A stretch of DNA of 22,312 nucleotides from a virus. The notes under the pieces are model-generated. The model made no database searches. It was not told where the DNA came from and worked only from the letters and a program-made list of their open reading frames with translations. The position numbers were made by a program, and so were the translations under genes. The stretch covers positions 1-22,312 of the IMG/VR virus record IMGVR_UViG_3300032898_000122; one strand, 5' to 3'. The first letter of the stretch is position 1, and every line of letters begins with the position of its first letter. Of the stretch, positions 1 through 6,703 are shown piece after piece.

Positions 1-2
1 TC

Positions 3-473
3 CTATTCGGTAGTAATGCCTGGTGCGGCGGACCACGGCGTGCCGTCCCAGTCGAACCAGTCGGCGATGGTGTCTTCGGTCACGTGGAGCGTTTCGGCGT
101 CGCGACCGGAACGGAGCAGCGAAGCGGCAGAGTCCTGCGCGGCCTGCTCGGCGTCGGCGAGGTTGTCGTACCACTCGGCCCAGGTGACGTCGCCGTAGTA
201 GAGCGCGACGGCCCAAGCGTCGTCGTCAGTCCGGTAGTCGACGCGGTAGCCGATGAAGTAGCCGTCGTCTGCGTACGCGCCCGCGGGTGCCGGGTACGCC
301 CAGATGGTCAGCCAAGCTGCGGCGCTCTCTAGCCAGAAGTGAGCGCCGTACGCGTGGTCGCTAGCGCACCCGTCGTCATCCATCTCGACGCCGCGGCAGA
401 CGAGAATCCGCTGGTCGGCTGCCTGCCAGTCATCCGGGATGGCCGCTCGGCGGCGTCTGGTGAACAGTCCCAT
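3..473 (-). CDS. Hypothetical acidic soluble protein, 156 aa
   Basis: I do not recognise this protein. It starts with a short basic stretch (MGLFTRRRRA), then becomes acidic and rich in Trp, Tyr and Asp, with no signal peptide or membrane segment. The middle (about residues 68-110) has alternating hydrophobic and aromatic residues suggesting a beta-sheet fold, and the segment YYGDVTWAEWYDNLADAEQAA runs into a likely helix. It is the most promoter-distal gene visible of the leftward operon headed by the WhiB gene and begins 6 bases after the stop of its upstream neighbour, so it is probably co-transcribed with the FtsK-type pump. The TAG stop is 3 bases inside the window edge, so the gene is complete. 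The ATG at 473 is the natural start, though its ribosome site is only a loose GGGGAC. The role is unknown; an accessory transfer protein is a guess from context. Confidence 0.7.
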   Translation of the reverse strand: MGLFTRRRRAAIPDDWQAADQRILVCRGVEMDDDGCASDHAYGAHFWLESAAAWLTIWAYPAPAGAYADDGYFIGYRVDYRTDDDAWAVALYYGDVTWAEWYDNLADAEQAAQDSAASLLRSGRDAETLHVTEDTIADWFDWDGTPWSAAPGITTE

Positions 474-479
474 CGCCGG

Positions 480-836
480 TCAGGTCCCCGCGCCTAGCTT
501 GATCGACATGCCGCAGCCCGCCAGCTCGACCCAGCCGTGGTAGACGACGACGCCGGATTGGCCGATGGGTGGCTGGCCGTTGCCGCCTCCGTTCCACTGG
601 GAGAAACCGTCGAGCGGCATCCATCCGGAGTGATACTGCGTCGGCGGCGGGCACGGGCCGTACGGGTCCGGTGGCGCGAACAGGTGATGCACGCCGATGA
701 AGTGCCACGCGAACGGAAACGCGATCAGCCCGGCCACGGCGAGAGCGAGCAGCTTCCTGCCCTGGCCCCTGATCAAGAGCCTGAACACCAAGACGATGAC
801 GACGAGCCCAACGACGATGAGAACCTTGGCGGTCAT
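480..836 (-). CDS. Small membrane protein with exported C-terminal domain, 118 aa
   Basis: There are two predicted membrane helices near the N terminus (about residues 5-21 and 29-46). A Pro/Gly-rich tail of about 70 residues follows, with two cysteines (C62, C108) that could pair outside the membrane. The family is not recognised. The start ATG overlaps the stop of the upstream gene in a 4-base ATGA arrangement, so the two are translationally coupled. In Streptomyces conjugative plasmids, small membrane proteins of the Spd type sit beside the TraB DNA pump and help the plasmid spread along hyphae. The position here, two genes downstream of an FtsK-type pump, makes a similar role plausible, but that is inference from context and not from sequence similarity I can see. 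Confidence 0.75.
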   Translation of the reverse strand: MTAKVLIVVGLVVIVLVFRLLIRGQGRKLLALAVAGLIAFPFAWHFIGVHHLFAPPDPYGPCPPPTQYHSGWMPLDGFSQWNGGGNGQPPIGQSGVVVYHGWVELAGCGMSIKLGAGT

Positions 837-1177
837 GGCTTAGGACCCTTCCAGGTCGGGGTAATGAAGTGGCCGGCGTGCGCGGCGATGTGCTGAAACA
901 ACAGTGCCGTGTGATGCGGGTTGCTCCAGAGGTAGTAGCTGGCGGCGACCATCACGGCGCTAAGCAGGATCTTCAGCCGCGTAGATCCGCGCCGGGCGAA
1001 CGTGTCGACAACGCCGCCGGCCAGAATGACCGCGCACCCGATGCCGATGACCGTCCAGTCGTGCTCGTGCGTGCCGCCAACGAGAGCGATGAGAATGCCG
1101 GCGAACACAAGGCCGCCACCCCACTTGCTGGCCCAGCCCGGTGCCCACTGGCTCATCTGCGGACGTTCGTCGTACAT
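833..1177 (-). CDS. Small multi-pass membrane protein, 114 aa
   Basis: Three hydrophobic segments (about residues 20-35, 41-59 and 68-84) predict a three-pass inner-membrane protein with a short His-rich C-terminal tail. No known domain is recognised. The start ATG is preceded by a good ribosome site (AAAGGAG, about 7 bases upstream), 12 bases after the stop of the ftsK-like gene, and the 3' end overlaps the next gene by 4 bases. Membrane topology, small size and adjacency to the pump fit an Spd-like helper of DNA transfer or an anchor for the pump. The alternative is an unrelated cargo protein. Confidence 0.75.
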   Translation of the reverse strand: MYDERPQMSQWAPGWASKWGGGLVFAGILIALVGGTHEHDWTVIGIGCAVILAGGVVDTFARRGSTRLKILLSAVMVAASYYLWSNPHHTALLFQHIAAHAGHFITPTWKGPKP

Positions 1178-1189
1178 GATCTAGCTCCT

Positions 1190-3193
1190 TTAGGTGAGCG
1201 CAGCCAGGGCCGCTGGGAGGTCTGCAGCTGGTACGAGCACATCGCGTGCCTGTGACCCGGCGGCCGGGCCGACGACGCCCGCGGCCTCAAGTGCGTCCAT
1301 CAGCGCGGACGCCTGGGCGAAGCCGAGCCGGAGTTTGCGCTGGAGCATCGACACGGACCCGAACTGCGTGCTGACTACGAGCTCCGCAGCCTGGGCAAGC
1401 AACTCGGGAACGGCCTCGTGCGGCTCAGGCACCGGCACGGCTGAGGTGGCGGTCGCGGTGGCGGTCAGGGTGACAGCACCTTGCGCCTTGCACTGGCGGA
1501 CCACGTCCCGGATCTCGCGTTCGGACACGAACGCGCCCTGGATCCGCTCGGGGCGCAGCGCGCCTGCAGGCTTGAACAGGGCATCACCCTGGCCGATCAG
1601 TTTCTCCGCGCCCGGCTGGTCGAGAATCACGCGCGAGTCGGTCAGGCTCGCGGTCGCGAACGCGAGCCGTGACGGGATGTTGGCTTTGATCAGCCCGGTC
1701 ACCACATCCACCGAGGGCCGCTGGGTCGCGACGACTAGGTGAATGCCCGCAGCGCGGGCCAGCTGACAGATCCGCACGACCGCGTCTTCGACGCCGAGCG
1801 TGTCGTCGTCGGGGTCGCGGCGTCGCTGCGCTGCCCCGTCGACGATCATCAGGTCAGCTAGCTCGTCGATGATCACGAGCAGGTACGGGTACGGCTCGGC
1901 GGGTTCGCCGTTGCGTCCGCGTAGCCGGCCCGCAGCGACGTTCAGGTTGAAGTCGTCGATCTTGTTGCAGCCGAATGCGGCCATGTCCTCATACCGGCGT
2001 GTCATCTCTGCGATGACCCAGTGCAGCGCGGCGGCTGCCTTTCTCGGGTCGGTAATGATCGGCACGAGCAGGTGCGGCAGCCCCGCGTAGGCGGCGAGCT
2101 CGACCTGCTTCGGGTCGATGAGGATCATGCGTACCCGGTCGGGTGTGGCCCTGGTGAGCACGGATACGATCAGCGAGTTCATGAACACGGACTTGCCTGA
2201 GCCTGTCGCGCCGCCGATCAGCAGGTGCGGCATCTTGGCCAGGCATGCGACGACCGGTCGGCCTTCGACGTCTTTGCCCATGCCTGCGGTGAGCGGGTGC
2301 GGGTCGTTACGCGCGGCGGGTGACCGCAGCACGTCACCGAGGGAGACGATCTCCCGGTCAGCGTTCGGGATCTCGACACCGATCGCCGACATGCCAGGCA
2401 CCGGGGCGAGGATCCGCACGGACGCGCTGCCGACCGCGTAGGCGATGTTCTTAGACAGCCCGGTAACCCGCTCGACCTTCGTGCCGGGACCGATCTGCAC
2501 CTGATAGCGGGTGACAGCCGGCCCGCGAGTCAGGCCGGATACGGCGGCGTCGATGTTGAACGCGTCGAACACGTCGTTGATCGCCGAGCGGACAGTGTCG
2601 TTGGCCGGCGTGCGTGGCCTAGCCGCGGGTCCGGTCTTGAGCAGGGCGGGTCCCGGTGCGGTGTAGGTCTCGTCTTCGTCGAGAGCCGGACCGGCTACGG
2701 GGGTTTCGTAGGCGTCGTCGTCTGTGACTTCAAGATCGTCGGCGACTACGACGCCCCGGACGTGCTGCGGAGCCCAGACCGGGTCGTCGGTGAGTTCGCC
2801 GCGGACGACCTGCCTGCCCGAGTGAATGACCCTGTTGCGGTGCATATGCGGCAGCGACAGGCCGAGACAACCGACGATCAGAAGAATCTGCATGATCCCG
2901 GCCCAGCCCAGCGGGGTCCAGGTAGCGGCGATGAGAACCCACAGGGACCAGAGACCCCAGCCGATGAGTGCTTGCGTGTTGCCGTGCTTGCGGCCCTTAG
3001 TTTTGCGGGCAGTCCAGTACCCGGCGACGCCGACCGCCACTAGCGCGAGCATGTCAGCGCCACCGCCGGGGAACCCGTAACGGGCGATGAACGCGACCAG
3101 ATCAGCGGCAGCGATCCACCCGTAGGGCGCGAGGATGGCGCGGTGCGCGCTGGTGACGGCGCGGACCTGTTCGTGCAGCGGCGGGAGGCTCAT
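1190..3193 (-). CDS. FtsK/SpoIIIE-type DNA translocase (TraB-like pump), 667 aa
   Basis: Membrane-anchored hexameric ATPase that pumps double-stranded DNA, probably the conjugation pore of the element. The N terminus carries about three membrane helices (roughly residues 24-60, 76-92 and 96-114). An acidic/Pro linker (130-200) follows, then the FtsK alpha/beta region (about 200-560) with Walker [10 protein letters not shown] at 327-335, Walker B LLVIIDE at 438-444, and the downstream [11 protein letters not shown] segment at 487. Residues about 598-655 form an FtsK gamma-type winged helix ([20 protein letters not shown]), the part that reads DNA polarity sequences. At 667 aa it is shorter than most chromosomal FtsK proteins, because the linker is compact. 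The ATG lies directly after the stop of the upstream membrane-protein gene. A chromosomal FtsK is unlikely given the neighbours (WhiB, transglycosylase, GntR, phage replication genes). No relaxase is seen, consistent with TraB-style dsDNA transfer. Confidence 0.95.
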   Translation of the reverse strand: MSLPPLHEQVRAVTSAHRAILAPYGWIAAADLVAFIARYGFPGGGADMLALVAVGVAGYWTARKTKGRKHGNTQALIGWGLWSLWVLIAATWTPLGWAGIMQILLIVGCLGLSLPHMHRNRVIHSGRQVVRGELTDDPVWAPQHVRGVVVADDLEVTDDDAYETPVAGPALDEDETYTAPGPALLKTGPAARPRTPANDTVRSAINDVFDAFNIDAAVSGLTRGPAVTRYQVQIGPGTKVERVTGLSKNIAYAVGSASVRILAPVPGMSAIGVEIPNADREIVSLGDVLRSPAARNDPHPLTAGMGKDVEGRPVVACLAKMPHLLIGGATGSGKSVFMNSLIVSVLTRATPDRVRMILIDPKQVELAAYAGLPHLLVPIITDPRKAAAALHWVIAEMTRRYEDMAAFGCNKIDDFNLNVAAGRLRGRNGEPAEPYPYLLVIIDELADLMIVDGAAQRRRDPDDDTLGVEDAVVRICQLARAAGIHLVVATQRPSVDVVTGLIKANIPSRLAFATASLTDSRVILDQPGAEKLIGQGDALFKPAGALRPERIQGAFVSEREIRDVVRQCKAQGAVTLTATATATSAVPVPEPHEAVPELLAQAAELVVSTQFGSVSMLQRKLRLGFAQASALMDALEAAGVVGPAAGSQARDVLVPAADLPAALAALT

Positions 3194-3814
3194 TTACCGG
3201 CGAGCCCTTCCGCGCGGGGCGACGGCGGTGCGTGGACCGCCGGAGGGTAGTGCGCGCCTGCCCGGCAGCATTCTGGTCGCCGCAGGCTCGGGCTTCCGCT
3301 TCTTGTCCATGCGGATGCCGAGAACGATGAGCGCGACGACTACGGAGACGCCCGCCGCGAGGATCAGGTACCGGTGATCCTTCGGCACAGCTTTCGCGGC
3401 GGCACCGGAATGGATCTTCCGCACGGCTGTTGACAGCGCAGTGCCGGTGCCGCTGGTCGACTTGCCGAGACTGGACAGCATGTCGCTGACGTCGGCGATC
3501 GCCAGGACGAGTGTCACGCCGAGCGTCGCGGCGATGACCGGCGTGCGAATCCGGTGGTGCTTGTGCTTGGCCACCGCTTCAAACATGAAGGCAATAGCCG
3601 AAGCCACCGTGAGTCCGGTCAGCCACACAAGACCTGCGGGAGTGCCGACAATGCCGGCGAGAGCGTTCCGCCACGGCACGATGGCGACGGTGAGAATGAA
3701 CGCGCCCGCGCCGATCAGCCACGCGGTGATGCGGTGCAGCTTCTTGTACGACCACAGCAGGAAGCCGAGCCCGGCGAAGACTGAGCCGAGCGCGAGGACT
3801 TTGGTGTAGATCAC
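3194..3814 (-). CDS. Multi-pass membrane protein, 206 aa (possible Spd-like transfer protein)
   Basis: I place the start at the GTG at 3814, which has AAGGAA 5 bases upstream and sits just after the stop of the preceding gene; the longer open frame reaching 3973 runs into that gene and has no ribosome site. From this start there are five hydrophobic segments (about residues 4-21, 29-47, 60-80, 91-109 and 148-167) and a strongly basic, Arg/Pro-rich C-terminal tail of about 35 residues likely to face the cytoplasm. The stop abuts the ftsK-like ATG, so expression is coupled to the pump. No named family is recognised. Membrane topology and location resemble the Spd proteins of Streptomyces conjugative plasmids; this assignment is inference. 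Confidence 0.8.
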   Translation of the reverse strand: MIYTKVLALGSVFAGLGFLLWSYKKLHRITAWLIGAGAFILTVAIVPWRNALAGIVGTPAGLVWLTGLTVASAIAFMFEAVAKHKHHRIRTPVIAATLGVTLVLAIADVSDMLSSLGKSTSGTGTALSTAVRKIHSGAAAKAVPKDHRYLILAAGVSVVVALIVLGIRMDKKRKPEPAATRMLPGRRALPSGGPRTAVAPRGRARR

Positions 3815-3825
3815 GGTGGTTCCTT

Positions 3826-4299
3826 TCAGCCCTTCCAGGCCAGCAGCGCGACGATCAAGACGGTGAAGACGAGCAGCCAGAACCGCAGCGGCTTGTGGCA
3901 GATAGCGGAGATCGAGTTCCCGAACGCGACTCCCGGCCGGCCGATCAGCAGGTGGTGGATCACGCCGAGCCACTCAAAGACACCGCCGTTGTGACCGGGC
4001 GGCACCCATGCGCGGGACGTGGCGTAGTCGCATTCCTCGCGAAGCGACGGGGGTTTGCCTTCGATCAGAGCGTTGACCGGGCCGCCTTCGCGGCGGGCCA
4101 GGTCACGCAGTCGCGCGGCGGCCATGCGGAACGCGTGGGCGAACGCGGCGGCGGACTGCTCCTTCAGGCTCAACTGGCCTCCGCTGAGACGCACTAGGGG
4201 ACGGGGTTCGGTTGCCGGGGTGGCTGGCTCGGCCGGGGTTGCCGGGGATTCGTCGTCGGGCCGGTGTGCGACGCGGAGGGGCAGGGGCAGCTGCGTCAC
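3826..4299 (-). CDS. Membrane-anchored protein, 157 aa
   Basis: The N-terminal part (about 1-36) is Pro/Thr/Ala-rich and probably disordered. A helical region follows (44-72), then a conserved-looking block, RAWVPPGHNGGVFEWLGVIHHLLIGRPGVAFGN at about 97-128, and a single C-terminal membrane helix (about 138-155). A protein with a C-terminal anchor and a cytoplasmic body would fit a membrane adaptor of the transfer machinery. I cannot name the family. The start ATG overlaps the upstream stop (ATGA), and the gene ends 11 bases before the start of the five-helix membrane protein. It belongs to the transfer operon. Confidence 0.8.
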   Translation of the reverse strand: MTQLPLPLRVAHRPDDESPATPAEPATPATEPRPLVRLSGGQLSLKEQSAAAFAHAFRMAAARLRDLARREGGPVNALIEGKPPSLREECDYATSRAWVPPGHNGGVFEWLGVIHHLLIGRPGVAFGNSISAICHKPLRFWLLVFTVLIVALLAWKG

Positions 4300-4634
4300 T
4301 GGGGGATTCCTTCTTCCTCGGTGGCCCGCTGGAAGCTGGCCTCAAAGACGCCGAGCAGATGGCGCGGAGCTGGGACGCGCGGGCATCCGGGCGGCCGCGA
4401 CGGTTTGTGGGCGTGCAACTGGGCGGCGATGGCGAGGATCGACCCGGCAAGCTCCGCGTCAGTGATTGCAGCGTCGCCGGGGCGGCGGCGACGCAGCTTG
4501 GCGGCTTCGGACTGGAGGGTGCGCAGGGCGAGGTTGAGTGCCTGTTGCCCGGCGCCGGTCTCAAGGGCGTCGATTACGGCAGCCTTGGCGGCCGTGGCGC
4601 GCCCGCTCGCGCGTTCGGTCAGGCTTGCAGGCAT
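4296..4634 (-). CDS. Hypothetical helical protein, 112 aa
   Basis: A small Ala/Arg-rich protein, predicted mostly helical, with no membrane segment or signal peptide. The central part (about residues 20-75) could form a helical bundle; the C-terminal third is Pro-rich and then acidic. The family is not recognised. The ATG at 4634 has GGAG about 9 bases upstream, and the stop overlaps the start of the following gene by 4 bases, so translation is coupled. It is a cytoplasmic member of the transfer operon with unknown function. Confidence 0.7.
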   Translation of the reverse strand: MPASLTERASGRATAAKAAVIDALETGAGQQALNLALRTLQSEAAKLRRRRPGDAAITDAELAGSILAIAAQLHAHKPSRPPGCPRVPAPRHLLGVFEASFQRATEEEGIPQ

Positions 4635-4673
4635 CGGGCTAGGGCTCCGTTTCTGTTAGCGGCTCGGCTGGTC

Positions 4674-4853
4674 TTAGCTGCTGCGCTTGCGGGTGAGCGC
4701 GACGCCCGCGAGGATGAGGACGGCGATCAGCGCGATCAGGAAGACGGCCATTGACGGGCTCTTGTGCGCGAGGGTGCTCCACTGCGCGGCGATGCTCAGC
4801 GGGTGGGCCGGGTGCTTGATAGCACCCAGGGTCGTGATGGTTCCGTTCTGCAT
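4674..4853 (-). CDS. Small single-pass membrane protein, 59 aa
   Basis: From the ATG at 4853 the protein has a short polar N-terminal part, a strong hydrophobic helix at about residues 34-53 (MAVFLIALIAVLILAGVALT) and a basic C-terminal tail (RKRSS), so the C terminus is probably cytoplasmic. An open frame reaches upstream to 5198, but that extension overlaps the transglycosylase gene and has the Arg/Ser/Pro composition of an out-of-frame read, so I reject it. A ribosome site (AAGGAAA) precedes the chosen ATG at a slightly long distance. Tiny membrane proteins of this sort accompany the pump in many conjugative elements of Streptomyces; its exact role is unknown. Confidence 0.7.
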   Translation of the reverse strand: MQNGTITTLGAIKHPAHPLSIAAQWSTLAHKSPSMAVFLIALIAVLILAGVALTRKRSS

Positions 4854-4887
4854 GGCAGGTGGTGTTTCCTTCCGGGGTTGCGGGCAG

Positions 4888-5382
4888 TCAGTAGCCCTCG
4901 TTGTTGTTCGCCCGCTTGAAAGCGAGCGCGGCGCACGGCGAGCCGTAACGTCCGTCGATGTACCGGAGACCCCACAAGATCTGGGCCCGCCGGTTGGATG
5001 AGCCGCCGAGATCAGCGGGCCGCGCGGAGAGGGGCATCTTGGTCGCCGGCCGCGCTTGCGGGATTCCGTAGGCGAAGACCGTCGCGTCGGCAGCGTCCAG
5101 GTGGGATCGCCGGGTGTCGGCGTACTGCGACCAGCCCGACTCGCCTTCCCACAGCGTGTCGAGACACGACCACTGAGTGCCTCGCCAGTCGTAGTCACGC
5201 GCAGCCAGACGGCGGCCGAGCGCGACGTTAGAACCGGCTGAAATCACCGTCGCGGCGGCAGTGTCAGCCGCGCCGCCGCCTGCCGCCGGGTGAGCGTGAG
5301 CGTGAATGTCGTGGACCGCGGCGAGTGCGAGCCCGACACCGATCGCGGCACCTAGCTTGCGAGTGCCCTTGTTCTTGCTCAT
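4888..5382 (-). CDS. Exported lytic-transglycosylase-like protein, 164 aa
   Basis: Probable peptidoglycan-cleaving enzyme acting outside the membrane. The N terminus has a basic start (MSKNKGTRK), a hydrophobic run (about 11-24) and an Ala-rich candidate cleavage region near residue 35, so it is likely secreted. The domain after about residue 66 contains W-CLDTLWEGESGW, with the likely catalytic Glu at 81 in the ESGW motif. Next come FAYGIPQA (about 103-110) and ILWGLRYIDGRYGSPC (135-150). This order is typical of the compact transglycosylase SLT-like domain of actinobacterial secreted proteins. Such an enzyme would thin the cell wall locally for DNA transfer. The start overlaps the stop of the WhiB gene by 4 bases, which ties it to the operon promoter. 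Confidence 0.88.
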   Translation of the reverse strand: MSKNKGTRKLGAAIGVGLALAAVHDIHAHAHPAAGGGAADTAAATVISAGSNVALGRRLAARDYDWRGTQWSCLDTLWEGESGWSQYADTRRSHLDAADATVFAYGIPQARPATKMPLSARPADLGGSSNRRAQILWGLRYIDGRYGSPCAALAFKRANNNEGY

Positions 5383-5669
5383 GACGCCTGTTTCCGGGCG
5401 TCGGCCTGGGCGCGGCGCTGCTCACGTCGGCGACGGTTACGCCGCTCGACCTCACCGGAACCGAAGACGCCGAACTTGTCGCCCCGGGCGCTCGCGGTCG
5501 AGTCGCACTCGTCGCGGACCGGACAGCCTGCGCAGACCTGCTTAGCCTGCTGCTCGCGCTGGTCCCGCTGAGTGCGGGTTTCGCCGTCGGGCCCGAAGAA
5601 CAGATCGATCGGCAAGCCGCGGCATGCGGCTTCGTCTACCCAGTTCCACACCGGTCGCAGGTCACCCAC
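5379..5669 (-). CDS. WhiB-family iron-sulfur transcription regulator, 96 aa
   Basis: WhiB-like proteins bind a [4Fe-4S] cluster and act with the primary sigma factor to control transcription. The four cluster cysteines are visible at C16, C46, C49 and C55 in the usual C-(n)-CxxC-(5)-C pattern. The turn motif GVFGSG at 67-72 replaces the common GVWGG. A highly basic C-terminal helix (about 75-94) follows for DNA contact. The start is GTG at 5669, with GAGGGA a few bases upstream. This is the first gene of the leftward operon containing the transglycosylase and the FtsK-type pump. It probably regulates that operon or host differentiation, as plasmid and phage WhiB proteins can do; which of the two is not decided by the sequence. 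Confidence 0.93.
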   Translation of the reverse strand: MGDLRPVWNWVDEAACRGLPIDLFFGPDGETRTQRDQREQQAKQVCAGCPVRDECDSTASARGDKFGVFGSGEVERRNRRRREQRRAQADARKQAS

Positions 5670-5703
5670 AGTCCCTCGCTTCCCAGGTCCGGCGTACAGT
5701 CCG

Positions 5704-5731
5704 AGGCTAAGCTACTCTTGACAATTGTCAA
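5704..5731 (-). promoter_or_regulatory. Probable promoter of the whiB-ftsK operon
   Basis: On the minus strand a TTGACA box (5731-5726) is followed after 16 bases by TAGCCT (5709-5704), a good fit to the actinobacterial housekeeping promoter (TTGACn and TAGnnT). Transcription would begin near 5697, giving a leader of about 28 bases before the GTG of the whiB gene. The -35 box lies inside the 28-bp palindrome at 5711-5738, so a bound repressor would block RNA polymerase. Confidence 0.6.
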
Positions 5732-5738
5732 GAGTAGC
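5711..5738. promoter_or_regulatory. Perfect 28-bp palindrome, likely GntR operator
   Basis: The 14-base arm GCTACTCTTGACAA (5711-5724) is followed immediately by its exact reverse complement (5725-5738), with no spacer and no mismatch. It sits between the divergent whiB operon and the GntR gene, 15 bases before the GntR ATG, and includes TTGACA in both orientations. Long perfect palindromes in this position are typical binding sites of dimeric GntR repressors, which usually control their own gene and the divergent one. Binding is inferred; the symmetry is directly visible. Confidence 0.8.
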
Positions 5739-5753
5739 ACCGGGAGGCGATGC

Positions 5754-6299
5754 ATGGCTGCAGCGGCGGTTCTGGACGCTGACCTCTACGATTGGGCCGG
5801 TACGGCTGACGAGGAGGGAGCGGCGCTGGTGGAAGCAGCACGGCCGGGCTACCGGCAGGTAGTCGAAGAGCTGCGAAGCCAGATTCTCTCCGGCGCGTTC
5901 CCTCCCGGCTCTACGCTGCCCGCACAGGCAGCACTCGCGAGAGACCTACGCGTCGATGTCACAGTGATCAACCGAGCTGTGACCGCGATGGCGGCAGAAG
6001 GTCTTGTGCGAGTCGAGCACGGCAAGGCGACCGTCGTCTTGCTACGTCAGACATGGCGTATTGAGTTCGGGCTGCAAGCTGCAGAAAAGGTCGCATCGCT
6101 CACCACTGCCTTGCGGCGGGAAGCTAAGGCATTGCCCGCGGTCAGAGGCACAGAAGCAATCCGGGTCGCTGACGGCGCAACCGTGCGAATGACTGTCGAG
6201 TCCGCCGACATCTCGGGCGCAGTGATGGTCGCTCTTGTCCTTGCGCGCCAGGTGATGAACTCAGCGGACATCGTCAGCGTCTCGGCCACGGGTGCTTAG
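5754..6299 (+). CDS. GntR-family transcription regulator, 181 aa (KorSA-like)
   Basis: DNA-binding repressor. The GntR winged helix lies at about residues 33-97, with GYRQVVEELRSQILSGAFPPGSTLPAQ, the recognition-helix region LARDLRVDVTVINRAVTAMAAEGLV and the wing VEHGKATVV. The C-terminal part (about 105-181) is short and is not a full UTRA or FadR ligand domain; it may serve for dimer formation. I choose the ATG at 5754 because GGGAGG lies 6 bases upstream; an in-frame TTG at 5718 lies inside the operator and is rejected. In pSAM2 and other Streptomyces conjugative elements, GntR repressors such as KorSA keep transfer genes silent. The divergent position facing a transfer operon and the palindrome in between support the same job here. 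Confidence 0.9.
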   Translation: MAAAAVLDADLYDWAGTADEEGAALVEAARPGYRQVVEELRSQILSGAFPPGSTLPAQAALARDLRVDVTVINRAVTAMAAEGLVRVEHGKATVVLLRQTWRIEFGLQAAEKVASLTTALRREAKALPAVRGTEAIRVADGATVRMTVESADISGAVMVALVLARQVMNSADIVSVSATGA

Positions 6300-6379
6300 C
6301 CCCGGAACTCGTCTGGCCGTGCAGCTGTGAACTTTGACTGAATCTCGCCCTGCTGTCGGTTTACGTTTACCTACTTTCG

Positions 6380-6407
6380 ATACGGCTTTTAACAATCCGT
6401 GCCGTAT
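6380..6407. repeat. Inverted repeat ATACGGC / GCCGTAT
   Basis: Seven-base arms at 6380-6386 and 6401-6407 with a 14-base spacer rich in A and T. It lies just upstream of a TTGACA hexamer at 6411-6416. It could be a protein-binding site or a weak hairpin. Confidence 0.5.
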
Positions 6408-6585
6408 GTCTTGACAGGAAGTTTCATCGCGAGTCAAGGTCGTACGCGGTGCTCAGGCACCGTAGCGCCGCGACGGCATGGATTGCGGTAGTCACAGTTG
6501 TTTTCCCTGCCCAGGGCGGCTGCGACATATCGCACCGTGCCGTTGCGGCTTCTATTTATTTATGGGCATCTAGCCGGATGCACGT

Positions 6586-6603
6586 CGCTATGTTCAAATA
6601 GCG
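6586..6603. repeat. Inverted repeat CGCTAT / ATAGCG
   Basis: Six-base arms at 6586-6591 and 6598-6603 with a 6-base spacer. It is short and could arise by chance, but it falls within a cluster of repeats in the same non-coding stretch. Confidence 0.4.
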
Positions 6604-6611
6604 CGTAAACC

Positions 6612-6642
6612 GCTGATCACTGGTGAGCGTCAAGTGATCAGC
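6612..6642. repeat. Perfect 10-bp inverted repeat GCTGATCACT / AGTGATCAGC
   Basis: The arms are at 6612-6621 and 6633-6642 with an 11-base spacer. This is the strongest single inverted repeat in the non-coding region. It lies about 60 bases before the next gene, so it could be an operator for that gene, a hairpin, or part of a nicking or pump-recognition site. Confidence 0.6.
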
Positions 6643-6703
6643 TTCCCTGGGCAGGGACCGTTGGTTTTGCAGGTCTGTAGAACTGTAGGGGAGTGCTGCG
6701 TCA

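Larger units (their letters stand above)
6504..6657. repeat. Pair of 14-base inverted repeats (TCCCTGCCCAGGG motif)
   Basis: TCCCTGCCCAGGGC at 6504-6517 and TCCCTGGGCAGGGA at 6644-6657 are reverse complements in 13 of 14 positions. Each copy is also nearly self-complementary. They bracket about 126 bp that include two further inverted repeats. Confidence 0.5.
6300..6703. other. 404-bp non-coding region with several inverted repeats
   Basis: I see no convincing gene here. The stretch is less GC-rich than its surroundings in places (for example around 6552-6563) and holds a series of inverted repeats listed separately: 6380-6407, 6586-6603, 6612-6642, and a 14-base motif at 6504-6517 that returns inverted at 6644-6657. 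TCTTGACA at 6409-6416 matches eight bases of the GntR operator arm, and GTCAAG at 6433-6438 is its partial complement. It may hold a transfer origin or clt-like locus, a regulatory region, or an attachment or partition site; nothing decides between these. Confidence 0.55.

Noticed and set aside
3194-3973. 259-residue version of the membrane protein upstream of ftsK
   Set aside because: The extension overlaps the preceding gene. The GTG at 3814 has a clear ribosome site immediately after the preceding stop.
4674-5198. 174-residue version of the small membrane protein
   Set aside because: The N-terminal two-thirds overlap the transglycosylase gene and have Arg/Ser/Pro-rich composition typical of an out-of-frame read; the real part starts at 4853.
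6047-6289. Minus-strand frame opposite the GntR gene
   Set aside because: A shadow of a well-supported gene, with no promoter, ribosome site or recognisable domain.
6300-6703. tRNA gene or attP core in the non-coding region
   Set aside because: No cloverleaf-like arrangement or T-arm consensus was found, and no integrase gene is present in the window, so an attachment site cannot be supported.
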